DNA from: JANRLJ01 sp033762735
GTDB lineage: Bacteria; Chloroflexota; Anaerolineae; Aggregatilineales; Phototrophicaceae
NCBI GenBank assembly: GCA_033762735.1
Contig: JANRLJ010000069.1
Location: 4,037 to 68,036, forward strand
Direction of reading: 5' to 3'
DNA: 64,000 nt
Made by a program: the position numbers and the translations under genes. The notes beneath the pieces were generated by a model. It had not been told where the DNA came from, searched no databases, and was given only the letters and a program-made list of their open reading frames with translations. Positions 43,002 to 51,647 of the stretch are shown here, piece after piece. The first letter of the stretch is position 1. Each line of letters starts with the position of its first letter.

Positions 43002-44669
43002 TTAGCGAATCTCCGCTGTGACCACATAGCCGTTGACGTTGATCGTATAGCGTCCCGGTCGCAGCGCCCCCAGCGCAATGTTCTCCTGATAATCGCTGAT
43101 GACCATCGGGCACATGGCATCCGGCGGCAGTTCACGGTAAAGCTCGATGGTGATGGTGTTCCCGGTCTGCCGCTGAACAAGCTGTGTCTCCGCCGTGCAG
43201 CCGTCGGGGATATACCCTGTGATTTCCAGACTGACCTGCGGCGGCGCGGATGGCGGGAAGGATTCCATGATGAGCACATCCACATCATTGATGACATGAT
43301 AGGCGCGGTTGGCGATGGTCGAGGGCGGCGTGGCACGTGCGCCTCTCGGCAGCGGCGGCGCGGTCGGATTGCCGCCTGCCTGCCCACCACGCGGTGATGG
43401 AGGCGGCGTCGGGGTGCCAGGCATCTGTTGTGCGGGGGGCGGGAAGGGCGTCAGGGTGGCCGGGAATTCCGAACCGGAAATTTCCAGAACGCCTTCCACA
43501 CCATTCACATGGTAGCGGTAGCTGCCGGGTGGGAGCGTCGGGCTGGGTTCCAGCAGGTAAGTAAAGTTATACGTCCAGGCGCGAACGTTGATTGGGCAGT
43601 TCAGCCGACCGGGACTGGGGCGGTAGACTTCGACGTTGAGCTGACCCTGTTCAGCAGGGACGACGCGGGCGCGAATGGGCAGCACACATCCATCCGCATT
43701 GATGCCGCTGATTTGCAGCGCGGTCTGAGGTGGGAAGCTTTCCAGCGTGAGCACCTCTACCGCGTCTACTTCCATCAACTGGCGTTCGGTCGGGATCAGT
43801 TCGGCGAAATCAATCGTCAGCAGTGCGACATAATCGTTGATCTCAATGGCATAGTGTGTATAGGCGACATCTTCGATAAAGCGCCCGCTCTCGATCAACC
43901 GCCGCAGATCAAGCGTGACGGTGTACTCGAACGGAAGCACGTTCATCGGGCACATCACATCCGCCGGGACTTCGCGGAACAGCCCAATCGACGCCCACCC
44001 GCCGAGATAGCTGATCGTCTCTACCGGGGGGAAGTCGCACCCATCCGGCGCATAGCCGCTGATCTGGAGCGCGAGGGTCGTGCGGCTCTGCGGAGTCAGC
44101 GTGACTTCTTCGATCACGTAAGGAATACGGCTGGGCTGTGGCATGATCGGCATCTCCCCTGAACCACCACCGAGCGCGTCACTGGTGGCTTCCGGATTGG
44201 CAGGTTCGGGCAGGATGAAATACACATCGTCTTCGCGCTCCTCGGTCAGAAAGCCGTTGATGATGATGTCGGTGAACAGTGCGTCGGGCGGCTGCACCGT
44301 GAGCGTTTCGTCCAGCAGAATCAGCATGGCGGGGCAGGTCTGCGCTGGGCTGACTTCCTCAAAGACCTCGATGACCAGTGTTGTCCCTTCGATGCGCTGA
44401 TCGACCAGCAGCGGCAGATTGCAGCCTGTGCCGCGACTGCCGACGAGGTAGAGAGACAGTGTGCCATTCGCCCCAGACCGGATGTCTCCGCCTGTGAGGT
44501 TGACATAAACGCGGAACGGAATCCCGGTCGAAGGTGCGCCGCCGGGCGGTGGCGGGAAGGGCGTGGGAGTCGGGCGCTGCGCTGTGACTGTCAGCGTGGC
44601 AGCCAGCCATAAACCAAATACGAAAAAATGCAGCAGTTTAGGGGCGAAGAAGAACCGTTTTGGAGCCAT
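43002..44669 (-). CDS. Secreted protein with four repeats, each with a cysteine pair
   Basis: A 555-residue exported protein that I do not recognise. A signal peptide (to about residue 31) and a Thr/Pro linker precede four copies of a domain of about 90-100 residues. Each has an early Cys, usually in a GYxPDGC-like turn, and a Cys-Pro 29-30 residues later: 83/112, 211/240, 328/358 and 491/520. Each repeat ends in a strand like YxIxVNGYV. The constant spacing suggests one disulfide per repeat. A Pro-rich linker (about 410-450) separates repeats 3 and 4. The start at 44669 follows an AAAGGAGG site and gives a proper signal peptide. Confidence 0.75.
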   Translation of the reverse strand: MAPKRFFFAPKLLHFFVFGLWLAATLTVTAQRPTPTPFPPPPGGAPSTGIPFRVYVNLTGGDIRSGANGTLSLYLVGSRGTGCNLPLLVDQRIEGTTLVIEVFEEVSPAQTCPAMLILLDETLTVQPPDALFTDIIINGFLTEEREDDVYFILPEPANPEATSDALGGGSGEMPIMPQPSRIPYVIEEVTLTPQSRTTLALQISGYAPDGCDFPPVETISYLGGWASIGLFREVPADVMCPMNVLPFEYTVTLDLRRLIESGRFIEDVAYTHYAIEINDYVALLTIDFAELIPTERQLMEVDAVEVLTLESFPPQTALQISGINADGCVLPIRARVVPAEQGQLNVEVYRPSPGRLNCPINVRAWTYNFTYLLEPSPTLPPGSYRYHVNGVEGVLEISGSEFPATLTPFPPPAQQMPGTPTPPPSPRGGQAGGNPTAPPLPRGARATPPSTIANRAYHVINDVDVLIMESFPPSAPPQVSLEITGYIPDGCTAETQLVQRQTGNTITIELYRELPPDAMCPMVISDYQENIALGALRPGRYTINVNGYVVTAEIR

Positions 44670-44862
44670 TATGATGGGTATTCCTCCTTTTCTGAGTCGT
44701 GCGGCCTGGGGAGTAGACGACAACGGGCGCGGCATTGTTCCCCTTGTAAAAAAGTGTGAACAAATGGCACCAGGAGAAGGCTTCCAGCTGATGGTTGCCG
44801 GAAGCGGAGATTGACGCGGCCTCTTCGATTATATGCTGGGTGTGGAAAATGTGGGGAGAAGC

Positions 44863-44891
44863 GGCAGGGGCGATCTGCCGGATCGCCCTGC
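44863..44891. repeat. Dispersed palindrome, copy 14
   Basis: GGCAGGGGCGATC and GATCGCCCTGC arms around TGCCG, immediately after the selenoprotein stop codon. Confidence 0.75.
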
Positions 44892-44898
44892 AACGCAC

Positions 44899-45213
44899 TT
44901 AATCGTCCTGGCCTGCGCGAATCGACTCTGCCAGGTCGTCGTAGTTAGGAATGAGGTCGCGCAGTCTGGCGACGATCAGGGTGTGGATTTCGCCTGCTTC
45001 GGCGTGGCGTCCCAGCCCTTTCTTGGAAAACATCAGTTCGCCGTTGACCACCAGATCAAAAACACCGCCTTTGCTGGGCAGCAGGCGCAACGAGCGGATA
45101 AAGGGTTCGATGGTTTTGTCTTTCAGCAGTTCGTCCGTCAGACCGACGGCGCGGGGGGTATAGTTTCAAGCGGCGCAGTATTCGAGCGAGATGTCGAGCG
45201 TGGGTTGCAGCAT
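44899..45213 (-). CDS. SelW/Rdx-family selenoprotein (in-frame TGA read as selenocysteine)
   Basis: A 104-residue thioredoxin-like protein if TGA at 45166-45168 is read through. The motif is then YCAAU followed by NYTPRA, with Cys13 and Sec16 in the CxxU redox position of the SelT/SelW/SelH (Rdx) family. The rest fits that family: RSLRLLPSKGGVFDLVVNGELMFSKK and GRHAEAGEI. ATG 45213 has AAAGGAG eight bases upstream, so translation clearly begins before the TGA. A hairpin with a GGUCU loop starts 16 bases after the TGA, as needed for SelB. A standard gene caller would report only the C-terminal 63 residues, from a TTG. Rdx proteins are thought to act in redox control. Confidence 0.88.
45135..45149 (-). 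promoter_or_regulatory. Bacterial SECIS element of the selenoprotein mRNA
   Basis: On the minus strand CCGTC and GACGG pair around the loop GGTCT; two more GC pairs extend the stem past a bulged A. GGUC in the apical loop is the SelB-binding feature of the E. coli fdhF element. The stem begins 16 bases after the TGA. Confidence 0.8.
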
Positions 45214-45389
45214 CGCTGGTGTCTCCTTTAGGCTCAGGTAATCCAATAAACGCGCTTCAACCTTACCCAATTTTGGTCAGATTGAAAACCACAAACGCCA
45301 AAATGACACCATCATGAGCGACAGTTTTTCTTGTTCCCGGATTGGGTTATGGTTGAGGATGTTCACAAATCATAGGGAATGGATGACTC

Positions 45390-46070
45390 ATGAATCAGCC
45401 AGAAACAGCGCGAGGAGACGCGGTGAAAGCCGACGCACAGCAGATTTTGACCTTCATGATTACCGAGCACAGCGCCCTGCAAACCGCGCGAGGCTCGACC
45501 ATTTTTGAAGCCAACGGACGAACCACGCTCTACCTGAGTTCGGTATCGAGTGCGCTGGTGGCGCTGGCGTTTGTCGGGCAGATGTCGGAGATGGGGCAGG
45601 CGTTTCTGCTGTTCGGGCTGCTGCTGTTCCCTACGCTGTTTTTCATCGGGCTGGTGACGTTCGTTCGAGTGCTGGAAACCGCGCTGGAAGATATGCGCTA
45701 TGCCCTGGAGATCAACCGCATCCGGCATTACTATACCGAGATTGCCCCGCAGATGGCGCGTTACTTTTTGCAATCCACCCATGACGACATGCGTGGGATG
45801 CAGGAGGGATTGGGGATGGTACTGCCGCGCGGCCAACTGTGGCTGACGACGGCGGGCATGGTATCGGTGGTGAACAGTGTACTGCTCGGCGTGTTCGTGT
45901 CTATGCTGGTCACGGCGTTCATCGAGACATCGATAGGTATCGTGATCGCGCTTGGTGTCGTGACGTTCGTCGTCAGTGTCCTGCTGCACACTCGCTACCA
46001 GCGCGTTGCCTGGGAAAAGGCGATGCAGCAGATCAAGCCCTTGTTTCCCAGCCCATCGACAAGAGAGTGA
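45390..46070 (+). CDS. Four-helix membrane protein of unknown function
   Basis: A 226-residue protein with two hydrophobic hairpins, at about 48-92 and 152-200, separated by a charged cytoplasmic-type stretch of about 60 residues (DMRYALEINRIRHYYTEIAPQMARYFLQS). No catalytic motif is seen and I do not recognise the family. Transcribed alone, away from the selenoprotein gene. Confidence 0.7.
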   Translation: MNQPETARGDAVKADAQQILTFMITEHSALQTARGSTIFEANGRTTLYLSSVSSALVALAFVGQMSEMGQAFLLFGLLLFPTLFFIGLVTFVRVLETALEDMRYALEINRIRHYYTEIAPQMARYFLQSTHDDMRGMQEGLGMVLPRGQLWLTTAGMVSVVNSVLLGVFVSMLVTAFIETSIGIVIALGVVTFVVSVLLHTRYQRVAWEKAMQQIKPLFPSPSTRE

Positions 46071-46204
46071 GAAAAAGTTTTTATCATTGAAAACGTTGTC
46101 TCATCCAACTGCCCGCCGCTGGACATGGTGGAATTTGTTGCGACGTGTGACCCTTTTCAATAAAATCTTTTCATCGTTTAAAAAACTTTGAAAAGGAATG
46201 CAAC

Positions 46205-47209
46205 ATGGATATTCTGGTGATCGGCGGGACGCGCTTTTTAGGCCGGGCGATTGTGGAGGCGGCGCTGAATGCGGGGCATCATGTGACGATGTTCAATCGC
46301 GGGCGCAGCAATGCCGACCTGTTCCCGCAGGTGGAAAAGCTCCAGGGCGACCGGATGAACGCGGACGATCTCGCGCAGTTCAACGGGCGCACGTGGGATG
46401 CGGTGGTGGATACGTGCGGTTATGTCCCCCGCGCCGTGCGCCTGACCGCTGAAGCCCTGCGCGACTCCGTAAAGCAGTATGTGTTCATCTCGACCATTTC
46501 GGTCTATGGCCCGCCGCTGTCGGAAACGCTGGACGAAACCGGGCGCGTGCAGCCTATGCCGGAGAACGTCGCGCCGGACACGGAAGAAGTCACCGGGGAG
46601 ACGTATGGCCCGCTCAAGGTGCTGTGCGAACAAACGGCGGAGTCCATCTTCCCCGGTCGCACGCTGCATGTGCGTTCGGGGCTGATCGTCGGCCCGCATG
46701 ATCCCACTGATCGCTTCACCTATTGGCCGGTGCGAATCGCGCGGGGCGGTGATGTGCTGTGTCCGCCGGGGAATTCACCCATTCAGATCATCGACGCCCG
46801 CGATCAGGCTGCGTGGATCATCCGCATGATCGAGGCGGGCAAGAGCGGCGTTTACAATGTGACCGGCCCAGCCCAACCGCTGACTTTTGGGGAAGTGACA
46901 CGCACCTGCAACGTGGTCGGTGGCAGCGCAGCCAACCTGATCGAAGCCGACGCGGATTTCCTGCTGGAAAAAGAGGTCGGCCCCTGGGTGGATTTACCTC
47001 TGTGGCTGCCGGAAAGCGACGCGGACATGAGCCGGATTCAGATCGGCAAAGCGCTGGCGGATGGGCTGACGTTTCGCCCGCTAGAAGACACCGTGCGCGA
47101 TACGCTGGCGTGGTTTGACTCTGAACGCGGGCGCGACGGGGAACTGAAATATGGCATCAAGCCTGACCGCGAGGCCGAAGTGCTGGCGGCGTGGCGGGAG
47201 CGGGCGTAA
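46205..47209 (+). CDS. NAD-dependent epimerase/dehydratase, extended SDR
   Basis: A 334-residue Rossmann-fold protein. The cofactor motif is GGTRFLG (7-13), and the active-site pair is Tyr134 and Lys138 in ETYGPLK, with Ser/Thr in STISVYG. Proteins of this branch act on nucleotide sugars or similar substrates, and also include mRNA-binding relatives in plastids; the substrate cannot be deduced. AAAGGA lies eight bases before the ATG. A short AT-rich gap precedes the gene. Confidence 0.88.
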   Translation: MDILVIGGTRFLGRAIVEAALNAGHHVTMFNRGRSNADLFPQVEKLQGDRMNADDLAQFNGRTWDAVVDTCGYVPRAVRLTAEALRDSVKQYVFISTISVYGPPLSETLDETGRVQPMPENVAPDTEEVTGETYGPLKVLCEQTAESIFPGRTLHVRSGLIVGPHDPTDRFTYWPVRIARGGDVLCPPGNSPIQIIDARDQAAWIIRMIEAGKSGVYNVTGPAQPLTFGEVTRTCNVVGGSAANLIEADADFLLEKEVGPWVDLPLWLPESDADMSRIQIGKALADGLTFRPLEDTVRDTLAWFDSERGRDGELKYGIKPDREAEVLAAWRERA

Positions 47210-47275
47210 ACATGCCTGCTCCTGTTTGCCCTGTTTATGGCTGTGGCAGCGTAAACAGGGCTTGAATATGAATGC

Positions 47276-47815
47276 TCACGCCGGGAAAAGTGGAGCGGCC
47301 TCGAAACCGTCCTCCACTTTGTAACTTTCCGGTGCTTGCCAGTCCTGGCGGTAGCGGTGAAGTTCGCGCTTGACCTGGAAAATCAGCCAGACTTCTTCTG
47401 TACCGTAGCGCAGATAATCCGCAATCTTATCCAGCACATCCGGCATGGCCTGACCAGGGGAAACGATTTCAACGGCAAAATCAGGCGCACCCACGAATGG
47501 CCGAATGGAGTCAAATTCGGTGGAGAGCCGGTCCGTGCGGAGAAAGGCGGCATCAGGAATGACCGAAACCTGAACGCCCTGCTCATCCACATGCAGAATA
47601 TATTTGAGACCGTCGCCGTGAATATAGCCACACTTCGTCGTGCGAACGGACGGCTTCAGCGTGTCGAGGATGTTTTCGATAATGACCGTGTGCAGAAGGC
47701 CCATCGCTGACGTTTCCACCTCGACCAGTTCACCGTTTTTCACCTCGATCCATTGATCGTCCAGCGCAGCCAGATCATCGACCGTAATTCTGGCTTTGAC
47801 TTCGTTCGTCATCAT
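47276..47815 (-). CDS. Uma2-family (DUF820) putative endonuclease
   Basis: A 179-residue protein with the PD-(D/E)xK-like core of Uma2 proteins: IPDAAFLR and PDFAVEIVSPGQ, then KIADYLRYGTEEVWLI. These families are abundant in Cyanobacteria and Chloroflexota and are predicted nucleases, though biological roles are unknown. The expected Lys position is less clear here. The gene is convergent with the epimerase. Confidence 0.85.
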   Translation of the reverse strand: MMTNEVKARITVDDLAALDDQWIEVKNGELVEVETSAMGLLHTVIIENILDTLKPSVRTTKCGYIHGDGLKYILHVDEQGVQVSVIPDAAFLRTDRLSTEFDSIRPFVGAPDFAVEIVSPGQAMPDVLDKIADYLRYGTEEVWLIFQVKRELHRYRQDWQAPESYKVEDGFEAAPLFPA

Positions 47816-47836
47816 GAAACCGTTTCCACTACACCT

Positions 47837-48592
47837 TTACCCCATTATAGCAGGGCTGATCGACAAATTTTCGATCACCAGCGTTTGCGCCACCGGGACA
47901 TCCAGCAGGCCGAAGCCGAAGCGCCCCTGGGGTGTCACCACCGCGTACTGATTATCCACCCAGGCGATGAAGCCGAGCGGACCGCGAATGGCAAGGTCTG
48001 CCCGATGCACCATCTGCTGATCGACAGAAAATGTGACATGGCGCGGCTGCCAGTCGATCTCATAATCGTGCCGCTGGCGCAGCAGACTCGCATCCAGCGA
48101 TTTTTCACTGACGCCCAACGCCTGCTGCCCTGTCGGCCACAGGCGGCGGTAGAGCGCCGGGACTCGCATCAGCAGAAAACCGAGTGGGGCGGTCGGCAGC
48201 AGCATCAGAAATTGCCAGCGCGTGGCATCGAACGTGGCCGCTTTCCAGCCATGCCCCGGCACGTCTTTCGCCAGCGCCATGTTATTTGGTGGCGACCCGA
48301 AGAAAAACCACACCGCTTTCGGCAGCCGGAAGCCCGCTTCCCCCGGCACATACGGGTGATTCCAGAAGCCAAAGCCCGCCGTGCCCTGAACACTGCCTTC
48401 CGCATAGGCGCGGATGGTGAGCTTCACAGGTGGCCGAAATGTGAACTCACGGCGGCGGCGGTAGCTGCTGATCTGCGCATCGTGGTAGCGTGTCTTCACA
48501 GCGGGTGGCACGGTCAGGTGCCAGCTTTCCCCAACTGAAGTTACAATGCCGCTGCCGATTTCCGTGCGGAAAAACGCCTCAGTGAACGTCAT
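47837..48592 (-). CDS. Conserved beta-rich protein of unknown function
   Basis: A 251-residue protein, largely beta strands, with the stretch GTAGFGFWNHPYVPG and AVWFFFGSPPNNMALAKDVPG. The fold looks like a concanavalin-type lectin or glucanase sandwich, but I cannot find the catalytic acids of GH16 with confidence. The start overlaps the end of the upstream gene by 14 bases, so both are made from one mRNA. Confidence 0.6.
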   Translation of the reverse strand: MTFTEAFFRTEIGSGIVTSVGESWHLTVPPAVKTRYHDAQISSYRRRREFTFRPPVKLTIRAYAEGSVQGTAGFGFWNHPYVPGEAGFRLPKAVWFFFGSPPNNMALAKDVPGHGWKAATFDATRWQFLMLLPTAPLGFLLMRVPALYRRLWPTGQQALGVSEKSLDASLLRQRHDYEIDWQPRHVTFSVDQQMVHRADLAIRGPLGFIAWVDNQYAVVTPQGRFGFGLLDVPVAQTLVIENLSISPAIMG

Positions 48593-49508
48593 GTCCCTTA
48601 TATTTCAGTAATCCGGTCAGGGCGGTTACGGCGGCGTCCTGCGTGAACACCACGCGCACAAAGACATTGATATGCACAAGCTGGCAGATGGCGCGGCGCA
48701 GGGCGTTGCCTTCATCGATGTACTGGTCGATAAACGCACGCAGTTCCACCTCACGCGGTTTCTTGGGCGCGAGAAAGAGTGGATTGCCCTTCGAGTCGCG
48801 GGCATGATCCCCACCGGTAAAGTTGACGTTGGCGCGTTTGCCCGCCGCTGCCCGCACGACCGCATGGAATAAATCTGCTGCATGCATCCGGTAAGGCGTG
48901 ATGACGATGTCGCCCTCATAGGTACTTTCCGTAAAGGTGACGGTCAGGGCACCGAGCTTTTCCGCAAACAGCATCAGGTATTGGCGCATTCGGTTGGCGT
49001 TCTTAATCAGTTCGGTGTAATGCGCCATCAGCGACGTTTCGTTCTCGCGGTTGATCTGTGGCATAAACAGCGGGTAGCCATCGCGGGAATGGGCGGGCAT
49101 CAGGTCACGGTCATTGTTGCCGTCGGAAAAAAAGATGACGGTCGGCTTATCCATGCGGAATTCTTCGACCGCGATTTCCAGGCTGGTCACGCCGCCGAAG
49201 GTGCGCGGGGAGACTTCCAGCAGGTTGAGCTGAGAGGCTTCGCGGGCGGTGACTTCTAAATGATGATGGATGTCGTAGTCATATTCGCAGCCGTGCGTGT
49301 CCGGGTGGATTTGCGGGTCGAAAAACAGGATGTTATTGCGGGTGAGCCAGGCGTTGATATGGTCGCGCTCGCTGTTGCGCAGCAGCTGCCCGTCCCGGCT
49401 CAGCACATTACACGCTCCGCCTGAAAAGACCACGACGTTTCTGGCGTCGTCGTGCGTCTGGGCAACGTTCCAGAGGTTGAGAATGTTGGTCGTTTCGCTG
49501 CTGGTCAT
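48579..49508 (-). CDS. Unknown protein with a nucleoside deoxyribosyltransferase-like N-terminus
   Basis: A 309-residue soluble protein. The first 140 residues (VVVFSGGACNVLSRDG, NNILFFDPQIHPDTHG, TFGGVTSLEIAVEEFRMDKPTV) are arranged like the Rossmann-type fold of nucleoside 2-deoxyribosyltransferases, including a Glu after TSLE. The C-terminal half is helical and unfamiliar. The assignment is tentative. It is translationally coupled to the gene after it. Confidence 0.5.
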   Translation of the reverse strand: MTSSETTNILNLWNVAQTHDDARNVVVFSGGACNVLSRDGQLLRNSERDHINAWLTRNNILFFDPQIHPDTHGCEYDYDIHHHLEVTAREASQLNLLEVSPRTFGGVTSLEIAVEEFRMDKPTVIFFSDGNNDRDLMPAHSRDGYPLFMPQINRENETSLMAHYTELIKNANRMRQYLMLFAEKLGALTVTFTESTYEGDIVITPYRMHAADLFHAVVRAAAGKRANVNFTGGDHARDSKGNPLFLAPKKPREVELRAFIDQYIDEGNALRRAICQLVHINVFVRVVFTQDAAVTALTGLLKYKGHDVH

Positions 49509-49567
49509 CGCGTCCCTTTCCGGTATGTCGCATTCGATGGATTATCAAGTGGAGGATTGTGGCTATT

Positions 49568-50272
49568 CTAACACCGGATGGGGCGGGCGGGGCGATCTTC
49601 AAATCGCAGCGGTAAACCGAAGTACGGCGAAGGGTCGAGCGTGTTGCCGATGATAGCCTCATTGTTGAAGCTGCCGTCCTCGCCGCTGGTGACGATACTG
49701 AAATGGACATGCAGGGCGATTCCTGCCCCGCTCCCGGCATACTCCCCCTGATAGCCCAGCAGCGTTCCCTGCTCCACGAAAACCTCGGACGTTCCCGGCG
49801 GAAAAGCGTCATCAATAAACGAGTGGGTTCCGTCGCGGCTGCCCATATGCGTGTAATACGTCCAGATGATTCGCCCTTCATTCAGTGGATCGTTATGGCG
49901 GATGATGACGGTGGAGAACCAATCATCCAGCCGCGTGAGCCAGCCGTCATAGGCCGCGACCACTGGAACGCTCCCCGGTGCGCCATCGCCAAAAATATCG
50001 ATTCCGCTGTGACGGCGAAACAACGTGTAGGGCGCCGCCGGGTCGCTCCACAGCAGGCCGACGAAACCGCTGGATGGCAGCAGAAACGGCGCACCGGGGC
50101 ACGGTTCAGCCTGTTCGGTGAGCAGCGTGGCACGGGCGGCGGGGTCGTTCAGCCAGCGGTAAATATAGGTGTTGCTGTCGCTGCGCATCCGGTTGTAGAG
50201 ATAGAGGACAAGCACGATGTTGGCAAGGATGATGAACGCAATGACCAGCAGGAAACGGCGACGCTTCGGCAT
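49568..50272 (-). CDS. M23-family metallopeptidase, membrane-anchored
   Basis: A 234-residue protein. An N-terminal signal anchor (FLLVIAFIILANIVLVLYLY) places the domain outside. The LytM zinc site is His88 and Asp92 in HSGIDIFG, His142 in YTHMG, and His188/His190 in LHVHF. M23 enzymes cut peptide cross-bridges in peptidoglycan. In this envelope type the substrate is not clear. ATG 50272 begins right before the anchor; the longer open frame upstream overlaps the divergent lipoprotein gene. Confidence 0.88.
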   Translation of the reverse strand: MPKRRRFLLVIAFIILANIVLVLYLYNRMRSDSNTYIYRWLNDPAARATLLTEQAEPCPGAPFLLPSSGFVGLLWSDPAAPYTLFRRHSGIDIFGDGAPGSVPVVAAYDGWLTRLDDWFSTVIIRHNDPLNEGRIIWTYYTHMGSRDGTHSFIDDAFPPGTSEVFVEQGTLLGYQGEYAGSGAGIALHVHFSIVTSGEDGSFNNEAIIGNTLDPSPYFGLPLRFEDRPARPIRC

Positions 50273-50399
50273 AGGCGAGTCTGTCTCACAATGGATACCA
50301 GGCGACGATTGTAACATACCGGGTGGCGCAACGGTTTCTCGCGCCCATGATAGAATTGCATCCTGTGATGGATGTTTCTTTATCGAGAAAGGCCAACCT

Positions 50400-51635
50400 G
50401 TGAAACGCCGAACTGGTCTTCTTGTGATGGTGCCCATGCTGATGTTTCTGATCGGTTGTTCCGGCGAGGGCGGATCAACCCCTGCCGCGCCTCCTGAAAT
50501 CACCCCTACCGTCGTGGCGCAGGCTGCCTGCCCGGTTGAAGTGACCCAGGCGCTTGATGCGGCGGATGAAGCCTGTCGCGGATTAGGCCGCAATCAGGTG
50601 TGCTATGGCAACGCCAGCATCACCGCCAGCCTGCGCGATGCCAACCTGACCTTTGCCCAGCGTGGCGATATTGTCGATCTGCTGTCGCTGGAACGATTGT
50701 CGCTCACGCCCTACAGCGGGAGCGGCGGTGAATGGGGCGTGGCGGTCGCGCTGCTGCAAGCCAGTATCCCCGACACGCTGCCGGGGCAGAATGTGACGGT
50801 CGTGCTGTTCGGAGATGCCCAGCTTCAGACCAGTGAAGCCAGCGCCAGCGCCTATACCTTCAGCGGCGGTGTGGGAGAACCGGCCTGCCGTGAAGCACCT
50901 AACGGGATGCTTATCCGCACACCCGAAAACTATGACCAGCCCGTCAGCCTGACGATCAACGGCGTGGAAGTCTCGCTCGGTTCAACCGCCTATATGAGCG
51001 CACAGCCCGGCGGGGAGTTCCAGATTGCGCTGCTGGAAGGCAGTGCAGAAGTGACTGCACAGGGCACAACCCAGAACCTTACCCCGAATACGCGCACCCG
51101 CATTCCGCTGGACGCCGCGCTGACGGCAGCCGGGCCGCCCAGCCCGCCGGAACCGCTCCCACAGACAGCAGACGCACCCGTCCTGCCGCTGCAACTGGCC
51201 GCGATTGAAGCGACCGAAGTTGTTATCGCCAGCAATGCCACGAGTGTTCCTCCCACAGTCACAGCCGGGAGTACCGCCACCAGCGCGGCGAGCGGTTCCG
51301 TTTCTGCCAGTACTTCCATCCCTATTGACGACTGTGACCTGAGCGCGGACAGCTTTCTGGGGGGACAGCAGAGCCAGATCGAGGACGAGTATCGCGTCAC
51401 CTGCCCGGCCGATTGTGACCGCGACGGTGGGCCAGTGTGGGGGACGGATATTTACACGTCGGATTCAAGCATCTGCCGGGCCGCGATTCACGCCGGGGTG
51501 ATCTCTGCCGAGGGTGGTTCGGTTCTGTTCACACCGCTGCCAGGCCAGACCGCCTACGAAGGCAGCGAGCGCAACGGTGTGCGCAGTTCGCCCTGGGGCA
51601 ACTGGGGGCGGAGTTTCTCGGTGGCGCGGCCTTGA
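50400..51635 (+). CDS. Lipoprotein with FecR-like and LCCL domains
   Basis: A 411-residue exported lipoprotein (lipobox FLIGC, Cys20). The mid part (about 170-240, VSLGSTAYMSAQPGGEFQIALLEG then SAEVTAQG) resembles FecR-type beta domains. A Ser/Thr/Pro linker is followed by a C-terminal LCCL domain (about 335-405): CPADC, VWGTDIYTSDSSICRAAIHAG, then GSERNGVRSSPWGNWGRSF. LCCL is better known from eukaryotic extracellular proteins such as cochlin. The start is GTG 50400. It may bind carbohydrate or lipid at the surface; that is inference. Confidence 0.82.
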   Translation: MKRRTGLLVMVPMLMFLIGCSGEGGSTPAAPPEITPTVVAQAACPVEVTQALDAADEACRGLGRNQVCYGNASITASLRDANLTFAQRGDIVDLLSLERLSLTPYSGSGGEWGVAVALLQASIPDTLPGQNVTVVLFGDAQLQTSEASASAYTFSGGVGEPACREAPNGMLIRTPENYDQPVSLTINGVEVSLGSTAYMSAQPGGEFQIALLEGSAEVTAQGTTQNLTPNTRTRIPLDAALTAAGPPSPPEPLPQTADAPVLPLQLAAIEATEVVIASNATSVPPTVTAGSTATSAASGSVSASTSIPIDDCDLSADSFLGGQQSQIEDEYRVTCPADCDRDGGPVWGTDIYTSDSSICRAAIHAGVISAEGGSVLFTPLPGQTAYEGSERNGVRSSPWGNWGRSFSVARP

Positions 51636-51647
51636 GGGGATTTGAAG

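Noticed and set aside
45166..45168. TGA in the SelW-like gene taken as a plain stop or pseudogene mutation
   Set aside because: The stop falls exactly at the redox Sec position, the ribosome binding site lies upstream of it, the downstream sequence is intact, and a GGUCU-loop hairpin follows at the right distance.
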